Of a stretch of DNA of 64,000 nucleotides, positions 36,307-45,220 are shown piece after piece. This DNA comes from G965227875 sp965227875 (GTDB lineage: Bacteria; Pseudomonadota; Alphaproteobacteria; Rhizobiales; JAJFHC01): contig OZ245783.1 of the NCBI GenBank assembly GCA_965227875.1, positions 62,001 to 126,000 on the forward strand, read 5' to 3'. Position numbers and translations under genes: made by a program. Below the pieces are notes generated by a model. It did not search any database, had not been told where the DNA came from, and saw only the letters and a list, made by a program, of their open reading frames with translations. How positions within the stretch are numbered: the first letter of the stretch is position 1; every line of letters begins with the position of its first letter.

Positions 36307-36924
36307 TCAGTAGTCTCCCGCACCCATGTTGCGCAGCGCCATTTCAGCGGCCTCGCGCGCACTCGGAATTTCCGCCTCGCTGCCCGAGAGGTAGACGCGT
36401 CCGTTGGCGCCGATCATGCGGTAGTCGATGATCTTGATGTTCGCCGCCTTTTCCGCCTCGTTGGCCGCCAGTATCGCATAGGACGCCGGCTGCATCTCCA
36501 GCGTGTAGAGGGCCTCGCCCGGGATCACCATGGACCCCAGCTTGTTCCGGTTGATCAGGAACGAATGCTGGTGATCGAGATTGGTGATGACCTTGGAGCC
36601 GAGGATCTTGGGCGGCGTCGCGTCGGCCTGGGTCGCGCCGAGTTCATCGAGCACGGCGGACGCCGACGCCTTGACCGACGAGGTGTCGCGGGAATGGAAT
36701 TCCAGGTAACCGAACTGGCGCTCGACCACCAGGATGCCCGCCTTGACGTCCGTATGCTTGACGGCGATGTCGGTCAGCGCCTCGATATCGAGCCCCGGCG
36801 CGACCTCGATGATCTGTGCTGCCATGTTGGCGCGCGGAAGCGAACCGCGCATCCAGCTCGACATGTAGCACAGCGTCTGCGGCTGCAACTGGTCGATGAA
36901 GATGAAAGATCGCAAATCGGCCAT
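36307..36924 (-). CDS. BMC-T shell protein (tandem BMC domains), copy 1
   Basis: A 205-residue tandem BMC protein: IIEVAPGLDIEALTDIAVKHTDVKAGILVVERQ in the first domain and YRMIGANGRVYLSGSEAEI in the second. It begins one base after the aldehyde dehydrogenase stop. Two BMC-T paralogs with one BMC-H and one BMC-P is the shell set I associate with the RMM type of locus. Confidence 0.92.
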   Translation of the reverse strand: MADLRSFIFIDQLQPQTLCYMSSWMRGSLPRANMAAQIIEVAPGLDIEALTDIAVKHTDVKAGILVVERQFGYLEFHSRDTSSVKASASAVLDELGATQADATPPKILGSKVITNLDHQHSFLINRNKLGSMVIPGEALYTLEMQPASYAILAANEAEKAANIKIIDYRMIGANGRVYLSGSEAEIPSAREAAEMALRNMGAGDY

Positions 36925-38502
36925 TCAGGTGTCCTTCAGCGCCTGGCGCAGTTCTTCGGCAATGATCGCCCTGATCTGCTCGCGCAGATCGTCCTTTGTG
37001 AGGCCGGCGGCTGAGGGAGGAGCCGCCGGAGACCGGGGTCGCGACTGCCCTGGCACCCCGTCGGCGGGTGCGGCGGGAAGTGGTCCCGGATGATGAAGCC
37101 TGGCCGCGGCAAGCGCCGCGCCGCCGGAATCCTGGTCCTTGTTCCACGCGATCCGGGTCCAGTTGACCAGATGGTTCGGACCGACGTTCTCGCCCACGGA
37201 CGAACGGCCGAAGAAGCCCGTCCCGATGGTGAAGGTCGGCGCGAGCCGCGTGGCGAAACCGGCAGCCCCCTGGCTGCACGGCGCGTTGACCACCACACGG
37301 TAGGCCTCGACCGCCGCCGCGTAATCCATGATGGTCTGGTTGTCCGTGGAGTGGATGGCCGCCGAATGCCCCGCGCCCGTCAGGCGCAGAAGCCCGCGGG
37401 CCTGCATGAGCGCCTGCTCGATGCTCGTGGCCACGTAATAGCCGAGCACCGGGCACAGCTTCTCCCGCGACAGCGGTTCGCCGACGCCGATGAGCTTGAT
37501 CGGCGTCACCAGCACCTTCGAAGACTTGGACACCTTGAAGCCGGCCTGCTCCGCGATCCAGTTCGCATCCCGGCCAAGTGCCTCGACGTTGAAGCCACGC
37601 TCGTGGAAAAGATACCGCCGCAGGAGATCCGTCTCTTCGGCGGAACACATATGCGCACCCGCCTGGGAAAGGTGGCGTGACAGCTGGGCCGAAACCGATT
37701 CCAGCGTGATCAGCACGGATTCGTTGGTGCACAGGATCGAGTTGTCGAAGGTCTTGCTGTCCACGACGTGGCCGGCGGCCGCCTTCAGGTCCGCACTGGC
37801 ATCGACGAGGACGGGCGCGTTGCCCGGTCCGACTCCGATCGCCGGGTTCGAGGAAGAATAGGCCGCCCGCACCATCGGCGTTCCCCCGGTCGCGAGGATC
37901 ACGTCCGTCTGGTCGGACTTCATGAACTCCTCGATCAGCGGAAGGCTCACCTCCTCGATGACCTGGATCGTCGCTTCGGGCGCACCGGCCGCCTCGGCCG
38001 CCTTCGCCAGCGTATGCACCGCGTCGATCGAGCAGGTCCGCGCCGCGGGATGCGGCGAGATGACGATCGCGTTGCGCGTCATCAGGGCCGAGAGCACCTT
38101 GAAGTAGATCGTGGCGATCGGATTCGTGGAAGGAACCAGGGCGAAGATCACACCGGCCGGTTTCGGGATCTCGACCAGACCCGTGGCCTCGTCATAGTGC
38201 GGATTGACGAAATCGTGGTTGCGGTAGTGCTCGATCAGCGGAAGGCTCGAGAGCTGGTTCTTCTGGGCCTTGTGCCTGGCGACGCCGAACCCCGTCTCCC
38301 GGACTGCCCATTCCCCGTATTCGGCCGCCTTGGCGTGGGCCGCCCGTGCAGCCGCTTCGGCGATCGCCTGTGTCTTGTCCCGGTCGTAGCGCTGGAAGAC
38401 CTGGCTTGCCCAGCGCGCGCGCTCGAGCACCATCTCCGCGCGGGCGCGAAGGGTCGTCGGCGAACTGGACCCGTAGACGATATCGCGGATGGTCTCGTCC
38501 AT
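36925..38502 (-). CDS. CoA-acylating aldehyde dehydrogenase (PduP/EutE-like) with C-terminal encapsulation peptide
   Basis: A 525-residue enzyme that oxidises an aldehyde, probably propionaldehyde or acetaldehyde, to the acyl-CoA with NAD. FALVPSTNPIATIYFKVLSALMTRNAIV and the catalytic cysteine in DNSILCTNESV (about residue 270) place it in the PduP/EutE group. After residue ~465 comes a Pro/Ala-rich linker, then an amphipathic helix (LTKDDLREQIRAIIAEELRQ), a textbook C-terminal encapsulation peptide. Its ATG overlaps the preceding stop by one base. An alternative GTG lies one codon upstream. It is the only clear core enzyme carrying a targeting tail. Confidence 0.93.
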   Translation of the reverse strand: MDETIRDIVYGSSSPTTLRARAEMVLERARWASQVFQRYDRDKTQAIAEAAARAAHAKAAEYGEWAVRETGFGVARHKAQKNQLSSLPLIEHYRNHDFVNPHYDEATGLVEIPKPAGVIFALVPSTNPIATIYFKVLSALMTRNAIVISPHPAARTCSIDAVHTLAKAAEAAGAPEATIQVIEEVSLPLIEEFMKSDQTDVILATGGTPMVRAAYSSSNPAIGVGPGNAPVLVDASADLKAAAGHVVDSKTFDNSILCTNESVLITLESVSAQLSRHLSQAGAHMCSAEETDLLRRYLFHERGFNVEALGRDANWIAEQAGFKVSKSSKVLVTPIKLIGVGEPLSREKLCPVLGYYVATSIEQALMQARGLLRLTGAGHSAAIHSTDNQTIMDYAAAVEAYRVVVNAPCSQGAAGFATRLAPTFTIGTGFFGRSSVGENVGPNHLVNWTRIAWNKDQDSGGAALAAARLHHPGPLPAAPADGVPGQSRPRSPAAPPSAAGLTKDDLREQIRAIIAEELRQALKDT

Positions 38503-39770
38503 CACGCCCTGCCCCGCCGCGCGCCCATGACGTCCTCGCGGGCAAGACCGATGGCCACCTCGACGCGCCGCAGGAGGTCCTCCGACAACGCCTGGGTCAT
38601 CAGGATGCCCGGCTTGAACTGAAGGACGCTCGGATCGAGCGTCGAGAAAATCGCCCAGACGCCATTTTCGTAGAGGCGCTTCATGACCGGCTTGGCGCCT
38701 TCCCGATCGTTGAACTCGAGCCCCATGATCACGCCGTTCTGGCGGATGCCGGTGAAGAAGTCCGGGTAGAGCGCCTGGATCTCGTCGAGGCCGGAACGGA
38801 TATAGGCGGAGATGTAGCGCACCATTGAAACGACTTCAGGCCGCTGCGTGATCTCCAGGACCTTCATTGCCACGAGGCATCCGAGTTCCGCACCGCCGGC
38901 CGTCGACATGTGGGCGAAACCGTCCTGCTTGAGCCACTGGCCCGCGCGTTCGTTCACCACGCAGCACGAGATCGGGTACATGCCGCCGGTCACGCCCTTG
39001 CCGATGACCATGATGTCGGGCGTCACGCAGTATTTCGTGATGCCCCACAACTCGCCTGTGCGCATGAAACCGGTTTGCACCTCGTCGGCGATGTAGAGGG
39101 CGTCGTAGCGTTCGCACAGGGCCTTGACCGCCGGGAGGTAGCCTTCGTGCGGCATGGGAAAACCGTAGGTCGCCGGAATGGTCTCCATGATCACCGCGGC
39201 GATGTCGCGCCCCTTGAGCGCGTCTTCCATGGCGGTCAGGTCGTTGAAGGGAACCTGGACGAACTCGCCGAGCGTGTCTTCCGACAGGAAGGTCTTGGAG
39301 AAGCGCTCGTCACCCGTCTTGACCGACAGGCCGGAGTGGCCGTGATAGGCCTTGATGATGGAGACGATCTTGCGTTTCTGGGTGGCGTTGCGCGCCGACT
39401 TGATCGCGAGCTCCACGGCTTCCGCACCGCCCGCACCGTAGATCGTGTACTGCAGCCCCTCGGGCGTGCACGCGGCCAGTTCCTCGGCAAGCGCTGTGCG
39501 CGCAAGTGCCGGGAAATGGTGGTTACCCATGTCGAAATGCCGGGCGCCGGCATTGAGCACCTCGATGAGCTCCGGGTTCCGGTGGCCGAGATTGTAGGTG
39601 CCGCCGTTGAGATGCACGTCGATCAGACGTTTTCCGTCGAGATCGTACAGGCAATATCCCTCGCGCCGATCGATGACGAGATCGACGCCGGCATCCTGCC
39701 AGAACTTGGTCTTGTTCGGATTCCAGTAGGTCTTCGACGCTTCCAGAAACTCGAGCTTTGCCTGACTCAC
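38502..39770 (-). CDS. Class III PLP enzyme, probable amino-alcohol-phosphate phospho-lyase or aminotransferase
   Basis: A 422-residue fold-type I PLP enzyme. It has GAGGAEAVELAIKSAR (PLP phosphate site), AYHGHSG, YIADEVQTGFMRTG with the PLP-nitrogen Asp, and the Schiff-base lysine in DIMVIGKGVTGGMYP (about residue 259). By sequence it is class III aminotransferase-like. In RMM-type microcompartments and in ETNPPL-type enzymes this fold acts as a phospho-lyase that turns amino-alcohol phosphates into aldehyde, ammonia and phosphate. The divergent kinase gene favours that reading. I chose the GTG at 39770, which has GAGG eight bases upstream; a GTG at 39785 is possible. It is the first gene of the shell operon. 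Confidence 0.85.
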   Translation of the reverse strand: MSQAKLEFLEASKTYWNPNKTKFWQDAGVDLVIDRREGYCLYDLDGKRLIDVHLNGGTYNLGHRNPELIEVLNAGARHFDMGNHHFPALARTALAEELAACTPEGLQYTIYGAGGAEAVELAIKSARNATQKRKIVSIIKAYHGHSGLSVKTGDERFSKTFLSEDTLGEFVQVPFNDLTAMEDALKGRDIAAVIMETIPATYGFPMPHEGYLPAVKALCERYDALYIADEVQTGFMRTGELWGITKYCVTPDIMVIGKGVTGGMYPISCCVVNERAGQWLKQDGFAHMSTAGGAELGCLVAMKVLEITQRPEVVSMVRYISAYIRSGLDEIQALYPDFFTGIRQNGVIMGLEFNDREGAKPVMKRLYENGVWAIFSTLDPSVLQFKPGILMTQALSEDLLRRVEVAIGLAREDVMGARRGRA

Positions 39771-39823
39771 CGTCTTGCACCTCACGTTACACGCTTGTTC
39801 TAGTCGCTGACTGTTTCAATGGC

Positions 39824-39850
39824 TTGACACCATGCAAGACAAAGTTGACA
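39824..39850 (-). promoter_or_regulatory. Operator for the shell operon: TGTCAA-N15-TGTCAA
   Basis: Two exact TGTCAA boxes on the sense strand of the shell operon, 21 bases centre to centre (two helical turns), ending about 50 bases before the GTG start. Direct repeats with this spacing are typical of AraC-family sites. The same architecture occurs at 39878-39904 and 47670-47696. Confidence 0.7.
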
Positions 39851-39877
39851 GACCGCGCCGGCACAGGTTTCTCCGAC

Positions 39878-39904
39878 GGTCAAGTCGGCGCACTGTGCTG
39901 TCAA
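39878..39904 (+). promoter_or_regulatory. Operator for the kinase gene: GGTCAA-N15-TGTCAA
   Basis: Same box, spacing and orientation relative to its gene as the other two sites, here reading toward the kinase ATG at 39957. It shares GTCAAGTCG with the transporter site. It lies back-to-back with the shell-operon site in one 186-base divergent intergenic region. Confidence 0.68.
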
Positions 39905-39956
39905 GTCTGCGGCGCCGGCCAACGCCTATTGTCTTCCGAAAAGCTAGGAGGAATGC

Positions 39957-40970
39957 ATGTCCGGGTTCGACGACCTGCCCCACGAAGAACAGCTTGTCCG
40001 CCTCGCCCGGCTGGCCGAGGCTTCCCTGGGTCATTTCGAGCTTCCGGCGGACGCCAGGGCCGAACTCATAAACCTCTCGGAAAACGCCACCTACCGGGTC
40101 GACTCCGCCTCGACCGGTGGTCGCTGGGCGTTGCGCGTGCACCGCGAAGGCTACCATACGCGGGAAGCCATCGCCTCCGAACTGGCCTGGGCGACGGCAC
40201 TGCGAGAGGACGGGGCCGTCGTGACGCCGACCGTGATCCCCGGCAGGAACGGTGAATGGATCCAGTCGGTCAGCCATGCCGACCTGCCCAACCCGCGTTT
40301 CGTCGTCCTCTTCCAGTGGGAGACCGGCGAGGAGCCCGACGAGGAGCAGCAGGACCTGCGCGGTCCCTTCGAGGTTCTCGGCGAGACGACGGCGCGCATG
40401 CACCACCATGTACGGAACTGGCAGCGCCCGGATGGTTTCGAGAGGCTGACGTGGGATTTCGAGACGTCGCTCGGCAGCACGCCTCACTGGGGACGCTGGC
40501 GCGACGGCATGGGCCTGACGCCGGAGATCGAGGACCTCTTCGCGCGCACGGTCGACCTCATCGGCCGGCGGCTCGACGCCTTCGGCAAGGGCCCCGACCG
40601 GTTCGGACTCATCCACTGCGACATGCGGTTGGCCAATCTGCTGATCGACGGCGACACCACCAAGGTGATCGATTTCGACGACTGCGGATTCAGCTGGATG
40701 ATGTACGACTGCGCAACCACGGTTTCGTTTTTCGAGCACAAGCCGGAAGTTCCGGGTCTTCTCGAAGCCTGGGTGCGCGGCTACCGCAAGGTGGCGGATC
40801 TGCCCGAAGAGGACGAGAAGGAAATCCCCACTTTCGTCATGCTCCGGCGGCTGCTGCTCGTCGCCTGGATCGGTTCGCATTCCGAAACGGAACTCGCCCA
40901 GTCCATGGGCGTCGACTACACCCGGGGGACCGTTCCCCTGTGTGAGGATTACCTGAGCCGGTTCTCCTGA
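39957..40970 (+). CDS. APH/choline-kinase-fold phosphotransferase, probable amino-alcohol kinase
   Basis: A 337-residue kinase of the aminoglycoside phosphotransferase / homoserine-kinase-II fold. The Brenner-type catalytic loop reads HCDMRLANLL and the metal loop IDFDDCGFSW. Start ATG has a perfect AGGAGG five bases upstream. Next to a phospho-lyase and a microcompartment aldehyde dehydrogenase it would phosphorylate the hydroxyl of an amino alcohol such as 1-amino-2-propanol. It has no encapsulation helix, so it probably works in the cytosol. Antibiotic resistance is very unlikely in this setting. Confidence 0.82.
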   Translation: MSGFDDLPHEEQLVRLARLAEASLGHFELPADARAELINLSENATYRVDSASTGGRWALRVHREGYHTREAIASELAWATALREDGAVVTPTVIPGRNGEWIQSVSHADLPNPRFVVLFQWETGEEPDEEQQDLRGPFEVLGETTARMHHHVRNWQRPDGFERLTWDFETSLGSTPHWGRWRDGMGLTPEIEDLFARTVDLIGRRLDAFGKGPDRFGLIHCDMRLANLLIDGDTTKVIDFDDCGFSWMMYDCATTVSFFEHKPEVPGLLEAWVRGYRKVADLPEEDEKEIPTFVMLRRLLLVAWIGSHSETELAQSMGVDYTRGTVPLCEDYLSRFS

Positions 40971-41091
40971 GCCTGCCATCCAGGCCCGGTCGTTCTTCCC
41001 GGCACCGGATCCCGTTGCGATCCATGCCGCTTGATTGCCCGTTCATCCATATGTCATGATCTGCCGCGACGGGGGAGACGTGGCGCAACAT

Positions 41092-42162
41092 ATGGCGGAA
41101 ATCGGACCTTTGAACGACACATTGCTCCACAATGAGACCGGACCGAACGGGCAGCCCGCAATACTGGCCGCCGCCGCGACCGGGATCGTGGACCGGATCA
41201 CGAAGGATGGCGGCGACATAGATTCCATCTTCGGGAATGTCGGAATAGCGCCGTCCATGGCGGGCTCGCCGACCCTGAAACTCCGCCTCGCCTCGTTCTG
41301 CGCCCTCTTCGAACAGGCATCCCGGCAAACCGGCAACTCGAATTTCGGCCTCCTTTTCGGCAACCAGTTCATGCCGCGGGATCTCGGTCTATGGGGCTAT
41401 GCGGCCATCTCCTCGCCGACCCTCGGCATGGCGCTGGAGAACCTGACATCGCTGTTTCCCTATCACCAGGAATCCTCCACGCTTGCGCTCACCCGCGCGG
41501 ACAACGGGCTCATGCGTCTGGAGTACCAGATCACCGCACCCGATATCGTCGAACGCCGCCAGGACGCCGAACTGTCGCTCGGCATGTTCATCAATGTCTT
41601 CCGCGAGTGCATGAGCACGGGCTGGACGCCGGAGGAAATCCACTTCGAGCATCCCCAGCCCGACGACGCGGACGCGCACGAACTGGCCTTCCAGGCGCCG
41701 GTCTATTTCTCGCAGCCGCGCAACGCCCTGCTCTTCCGTCCCGACATACTCGACAAACCGATGCCGGGACGTGACCTGACCCTGATGACCATGATGCAGA
41801 TGTGCCTGCAGCGGCTCGGCGGTCAGCCGACCGGACCCGGCACGATCGTCGACCAGGTCCGCACCGCCATCCGGACGCATCTGCCCAGCGGCTATCCGTC
41901 GCTCGAGCTGATCGGGTCCGAACTCCAGCTTTCGCCCGCGACCATCCAGCGGGAACTGTCCCGCGAAGGCCTGACCTACAAGGACCTGATCGAACGCACG
42001 CGGCGGGACCTGGCATTCGCCTATCTCAAGCAGCGCCAGCTGCCCCTGTCGGAAATCGCCTTCCTGCTCGGCTATTCGGAATTGTCCGCCTTCTCGCGCG
42101 CCGTCCGGCGCTGGACCGGAACCTGCCCGCGCACCGTGCGCGCCCGACTCCTGGACTCCTGA
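41092..42162 (+). CDS. AraC-family transcriptional regulator, probable local activator of the microcompartment regulon
   Basis: A 356-residue regulator with an N-terminal effector domain of the arabinose-binding type (LWGYAAISSPTLGMALENL is its signature). A C-terminal double helix-turn-helix follows (SLELIGSELQLSPATIQREL, then IAFLLGYSELSAFSRAVRRWTG). It is like OruR/GbdR-type activators of amine catabolism. Start is uncertain: ATG at 41056, GTG at 41080 and ATG at 41092 are all open; I used the last. Its position beside the three shared operators makes it the best candidate regulator. Confidence 0.85.
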   Translation: MAEIGPLNDTLLHNETGPNGQPAILAAAATGIVDRITKDGGDIDSIFGNVGIAPSMAGSPTLKLRLASFCALFEQASRQTGNSNFGLLFGNQFMPRDLGLWGYAAISSPTLGMALENLTSLFPYHQESSTLALTRADNGLMRLEYQITAPDIVERRQDAELSLGMFINVFRECMSTGWTPEEIHFEHPQPDDADAHELAFQAPVYFSQPRNALLFRPDILDKPMPGRDLTLMTMMQMCLQRLGGQPTGPGTIVDQVRTAIRTHLPSGYPSLELIGSELQLSPATIQRELSREGLTYKDLIERTRRDLAFAYLKQRQLPLSEIAFLLGYSELSAFSRAVRRWTGTCPRTVRARLLDS

Positions 42163-42212
42163 GAACCCGTCGGCGCCTCGCTCACCCACCTTTGTCACCA
42201 GGGCCACAAGCC

Positions 42213-42644
42213 ATGCCGTTCAGCCTGCATCCCAGTCTCGAACGCGACGGCATCCGCGTCGGACGTTTCGAGCTCAGCCTCGTCCTCCTGATCAACGACA
42301 CGACCTATCCCTGGTTTGTGCTCGTGCCCGAGCGCGAAGGCATAAGCGACACGATCGACCTCGGCGACGAGGATCATGCGCGACTGTGGACGGAGTCCTT
42401 CCAGTTCGGGAAAGGCCTGATGCGGGCCTATTCCGGCGACAAGCTCAACGTCGCGTCGCTGGGCAACATGACGCCGCAGCTCCACGTCCACCATGTCGTC
42501 CGCTACAGGGACGATCCGGCATGGCCCGCGCCGATCTGGGGCCGGCAAACGATGGAACCCTACACCGCGCAAGGCGTCGCCGGGGTTGTGGAAAGACTCG
42601 ACGCGGCGGTCATCCCGGGATTCCAATCGGCGAACGTCGTCTGA
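42213..42644 (+). CDS. HIT-family hydrolase
   Basis: A 143-residue protein of the histidine-triad superfamily with QLHVHHVVRYRDD (HxHH-type triad) near residue 94, preceded by NVASLGNMTPQL. HIT proteins hydrolyse nucleoside phosphoramidates or dinucleoside polyphosphates. The family form here is short and ends with a variable tail. It follows the AraC gene by 50 bases. A link to the microcompartment is not obvious. Confidence 0.83.
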   Translation: MPFSLHPSLERDGIRVGRFELSLVLLINDTTYPWFVLVPEREGISDTIDLGDEDHARLWTESFQFGKGLMRAYSGDKLNVASLGNMTPQLHVHHVVRYRDDPAWPAPIWGRQTMEPYTAQGVAGVVERLDAAVIPGFQSANVV

Positions 42645-42664
42645 ATTCCGTTCGGACACGAAAA

Positions 42665-42695
42665 CGCCCCCGGCATCCGCATGACGCCGGGGGCG
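42665..42695 (-). terminator. Terminator of the transporter-SDR operon
   Basis: A 10-bp stem, CGCCCCCGGC / GCCGGGGGCG, followed on the minus strand by TTTTC. It begins 35 bases after the SDR stop; the HIT gene ends 20 bases away on the other strand and may share it. Confidence 0.85.
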
Positions 42696-42729
42696 ATATC
42701 GGTTGGCCCCGGGGGGCCGGCGGCGTGGA

Positions 42730-43494
42730 CTACTCCAGCGCTTCGAGCGACTCGGGGAGGATCTGGCCGCCGTCCACGATGATCGTCTGCCCGGTGATGT
42801 AGTTTGCTTCCTTCGACGCGAGGAACAGCGCGGCGTTGCCGATGTCCTCGACGATGCCGAGCTTCTTGAGCGGGATCGAAGCGGCCATCGTCTTGAGATA
42901 GTCGTCGCCCAGCCCTTCAAGGCCTTCCGTGATGATGTTGCCGGGAAGCACCGCGTTCATCGTGATGTCGTGCTTGGCAAGTTCGATACAGGCGGTCCGC
43001 ATGAAGCCGAGCTGGCCCGACTTGCTGGCCCCGTAGTGCGACCAGCCGGGGAAGCCGGTTTCCGGGCCGGTGATGGAAGACGTCAGCACGACGCGGCCCT
43101 GGTCGGACTTCTTCAGGTAAGGCAGGCAAGCCTTCACGCACAGGAAGTTGCCCTTGAGGTTGGTGCCCATGACGAGGTCCCACTCGGCCGGGTCCATGTC
43201 CTCGATGTTCGTCTGCGGATAGACGCCGGCATTGGCGCACAGGATGTCGATTCCGCCATGGCGTTCCTGGGCGGCCGCGGCCATGGCCTGCACCTGGTCC
43301 CAGTCGCCCACGTCGGCGGAAAATCCGCTTGCGCCGTTGCCGATCTCGGCGGCACAGGCATCCGCATCGTCACCGTTCCGCGCCACGACGAGCACCTTGG
43401 CGCCCTGGTTGGCGAACACACGGGCAATGCCCTTGCCTATCCCCTTGCTGGCGCCCGTCACGATCACGGAGCGGCCCGAAATTGATGTCAGCAT
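42730..43494 (-). CDS. SDR-family dehydrogenase (candidate 1-amino-2-propanol dehydrogenase)
   Basis: A 254-residue classical short-chain dehydrogenase: TGASKGIGKGIA (cofactor loop), CANAGVYP, a catalytic Ser in VVLTSSITG, and YGASK with Tyr and Lys. It is the last gene of the ABC transporter operon. RMM-type loci encode an SDR that interconverts 1-amino-2-propanol and aminoacetone, and I infer the same here. A 3-oxoacyl-ACP reductase-like role cannot be excluded by sequence alone. Confidence 0.82.
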   Translation of the reverse strand: MLTSISGRSVIVTGASKGIGKGIARVFANQGAKVLVVARNGDDADACAAEIGNGASGFSADVGDWDQVQAMAAAAQERHGGIDILCANAGVYPQTNIEDMDPAEWDLVMGTNLKGNFLCVKACLPYLKKSDQGRVVLTSSITGPETGFPGWSHYGASKSGQLGFMRTACIELAKHDITMNAVLPGNIITEGLEGLGDDYLKTMAASIPLKKLGIVEDIGNAALFLASKEANYITGQTIIVDGGQILPESLEALE

Positions 43495-43530
43495 CTGTCT
43501 CCTCCTTGTTCCTTGTGAATTGAGTATCCG

Positions 43531-44340
43531 TCAGGAGCGCGCCTGGCGCGCGCGCACCAGCATCCAGACGATGTAGCCGAGCAGCAGCAGGATCGCCGCG
43601 CTGGACATGGTGAGCGATCCGAGCGTCGGCACCATAGGCGTGTATCCCGACACCATCTTGGCGTAGAGCCATTCCGGCACGGTCTGGTCGGCCCCCGTCG
43701 AGAACAGCGAAAGCGGGAAATTGCCCCAGGACAGGAGGAACGCGAAGATGCCGCCGGAGACGAGTCCCGGCGACAATATGGGCAGCGTCACCTCGCGCAG
43801 GACCTGCAGTCGCGTGGCGCCGAGGTCGTAGGCCGCCTCCTCGAGCGCCGGGTCGAAACTGTAGACCTGGATCGACATGATCAGGATGACGATGGGCACG
43901 ATCCAGATCATGTGCGCGAAGACCGCCGTGTGCCAGCTCGTCGTGACGCCCAGTGCGGAGAACCACAGCAGCAGCGCCAGTCCCAGCACGGCCTGCGGGA
44001 AGAAGATCGGCAAGAGCACCAGCCGCTGGTAGAGTTTGCGCCCGGTCCAGTCGTAGCGCGCAAAAGCGAGCGCCCCGAAAAAGGCGAGCACGACGGAAAG
44101 GATCGTGACGAGGACCGCGACCGAGAGCGAGGTCCAGACAAGATCGCGCACGGATAGCGACGCCATCGCCTTTTCGTACCACTGACCAGACCACCGCGTG
44201 ATGGGGAAGCGGAAGTAGCGCTGCTGCGAGAAGGACGCCAGGACCACGGCCACCATCGGCACGTAGAGGAAGACCAGGACGCATATCGTCCAGAGCACCA
44301 CCAGGATGCGGGCCATGCGGTTGTTCTTGCCAGTCGTCAT
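43531..44340 (-). CDS. ABC transporter permease, PotC-like
   Basis: A 269-residue six-helix permease with the EAA loop EEAAYDLGATRLQVLREVTLP that contacts the ATPase. It is the second inner-membrane subunit of a spermidine/putrescine-type importer. It starts four bases after the PotB-like stop. Confidence 0.92.
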   Translation of the reverse strand: MTTGKNNRMARILVVLWTICVLVFLYVPMVAVVLASFSQQRYFRFPITRWSGQWYEKAMASLSVRDLVWTSLSVAVLVTILSVVLAFFGALAFARYDWTGRKLYQRLVLLPIFFPQAVLGLALLLWFSALGVTTSWHTAVFAHMIWIVPIVILIMSIQVYSFDPALEEAAYDLGATRLQVLREVTLPILSPGLVSGGIFAFLLSWGNFPLSLFSTGADQTVPEWLYAKMVSGYTPMVPTLGSLTMSSAAILLLLGYIVWMLVRARQARS

Positions 44341-44344
44341 GGTG

Positions 44345-45214
44345 TCACCGCCGCCCGATAATCCGGTCCAGGTCGATCCGCCTGAACAGAAGGAAGATGA
44401 TGAGCCCGGACAGCACGATGAGCAGGACCGAGAGGACCGAACCCTTGGGCCAGTTCTGCGCGAACGTGAAGGCGCTTTCGATGTCGTCGGCGATCATGAC
44501 GACGGCCTGCCCGCCGAGGATCTTCGACTCCGCCAGCGACCCGAGCGACAGGATGAAGGTCAGGATGCCCCCGATCATGATGCCCGGCGTGGACAGCGGG
44601 AGCTCGATCTCGCGAAAGATCTCCCAGCGCGACGCGCCGAGATCCGACGCCGCTTCCTTCAGGGTGTCCGGCACCATGGAGATGCCGATGACGAGCGGGA
44701 AGAGCATGAACGGGAGGTAGACGTAGACCAGACCAAGGACGATCGCCGGGACCGTGTAGAGAAGCCCGGAGGCCGAGACCCCGAACAGCCATTGGAGCGA
44801 ACCGTCGAAAATGCCGTTCTTGAGCAGCACGAGCACCCATCCGAACAGCCGGATGTTCTCCGAGATCAGCAGGGGTACCGCGATCAGCACGGTGACGAGG
44901 TTGGCCCAGCGGCCGAACATCTTCGCCATCCCGTAGGCGATCGGGTAACAGATGAAGAAAAGCAGCACCACCGCGATCGCCGCCAGCGTGAGCGACCATG
45001 CGAAGGACAGGTAGTAACTGTCCGTGATCACCGAAACGTAGTTTTCCAGCGTCGGCGCACTGGTCAGCGAAAAGGTCTTGGGCGGCATGAAACTGTAGCC
45101 GAAGACCATGAGCAGCGGACCCGCGAACCCGACGATAAGAAACAGTGACGCCGGCAGCGCCGCCAGCACGCCGGGCTGGAGCCACCAGGATTTTCCGCTT
45201 GCCCGCTCAGCCAT
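44345..45214 (-). CDS. ABC transporter permease, PotB-like
   Basis: A 289-residue six-helix permease with the EAA loop KEAASDLGASRWEIFREIELP. It pairs with the PotC-like subunit just downstream. It begins six bases after the ATPase gene ends. Confidence 0.92.
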   Translation of the reverse strand: MAERASGKSWWLQPGVLAALPASLFLIVGFAGPLLMVFGYSFMPPKTFSLTSAPTLENYVSVITDSYYLSFAWSLTLAAIAVVLLFFICYPIAYGMAKMFGRWANLVTVLIAVPLLISENIRLFGWVLVLLKNGIFDGSLQWLFGVSASGLLYTVPAIVLGLVYVYLPFMLFPLVIGISMVPDTLKEAASDLGASRWEIFREIELPLSTPGIMIGGILTFILSLGSLAESKILGGQAVVMIADDIESAFTFAQNWPKGSVLSVLLIVLSGLIIFLLFRRIDLDRIIGRR

Positions 45215-45220
45215 GACGCC

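Noticed and set aside
39957..40970. Aminoglycoside resistance gene
   Set aside because: The APH fold is shared by many small-molecule kinases. The divergent phospho-lyase and shell operon point to an amino-alcohol kinase.
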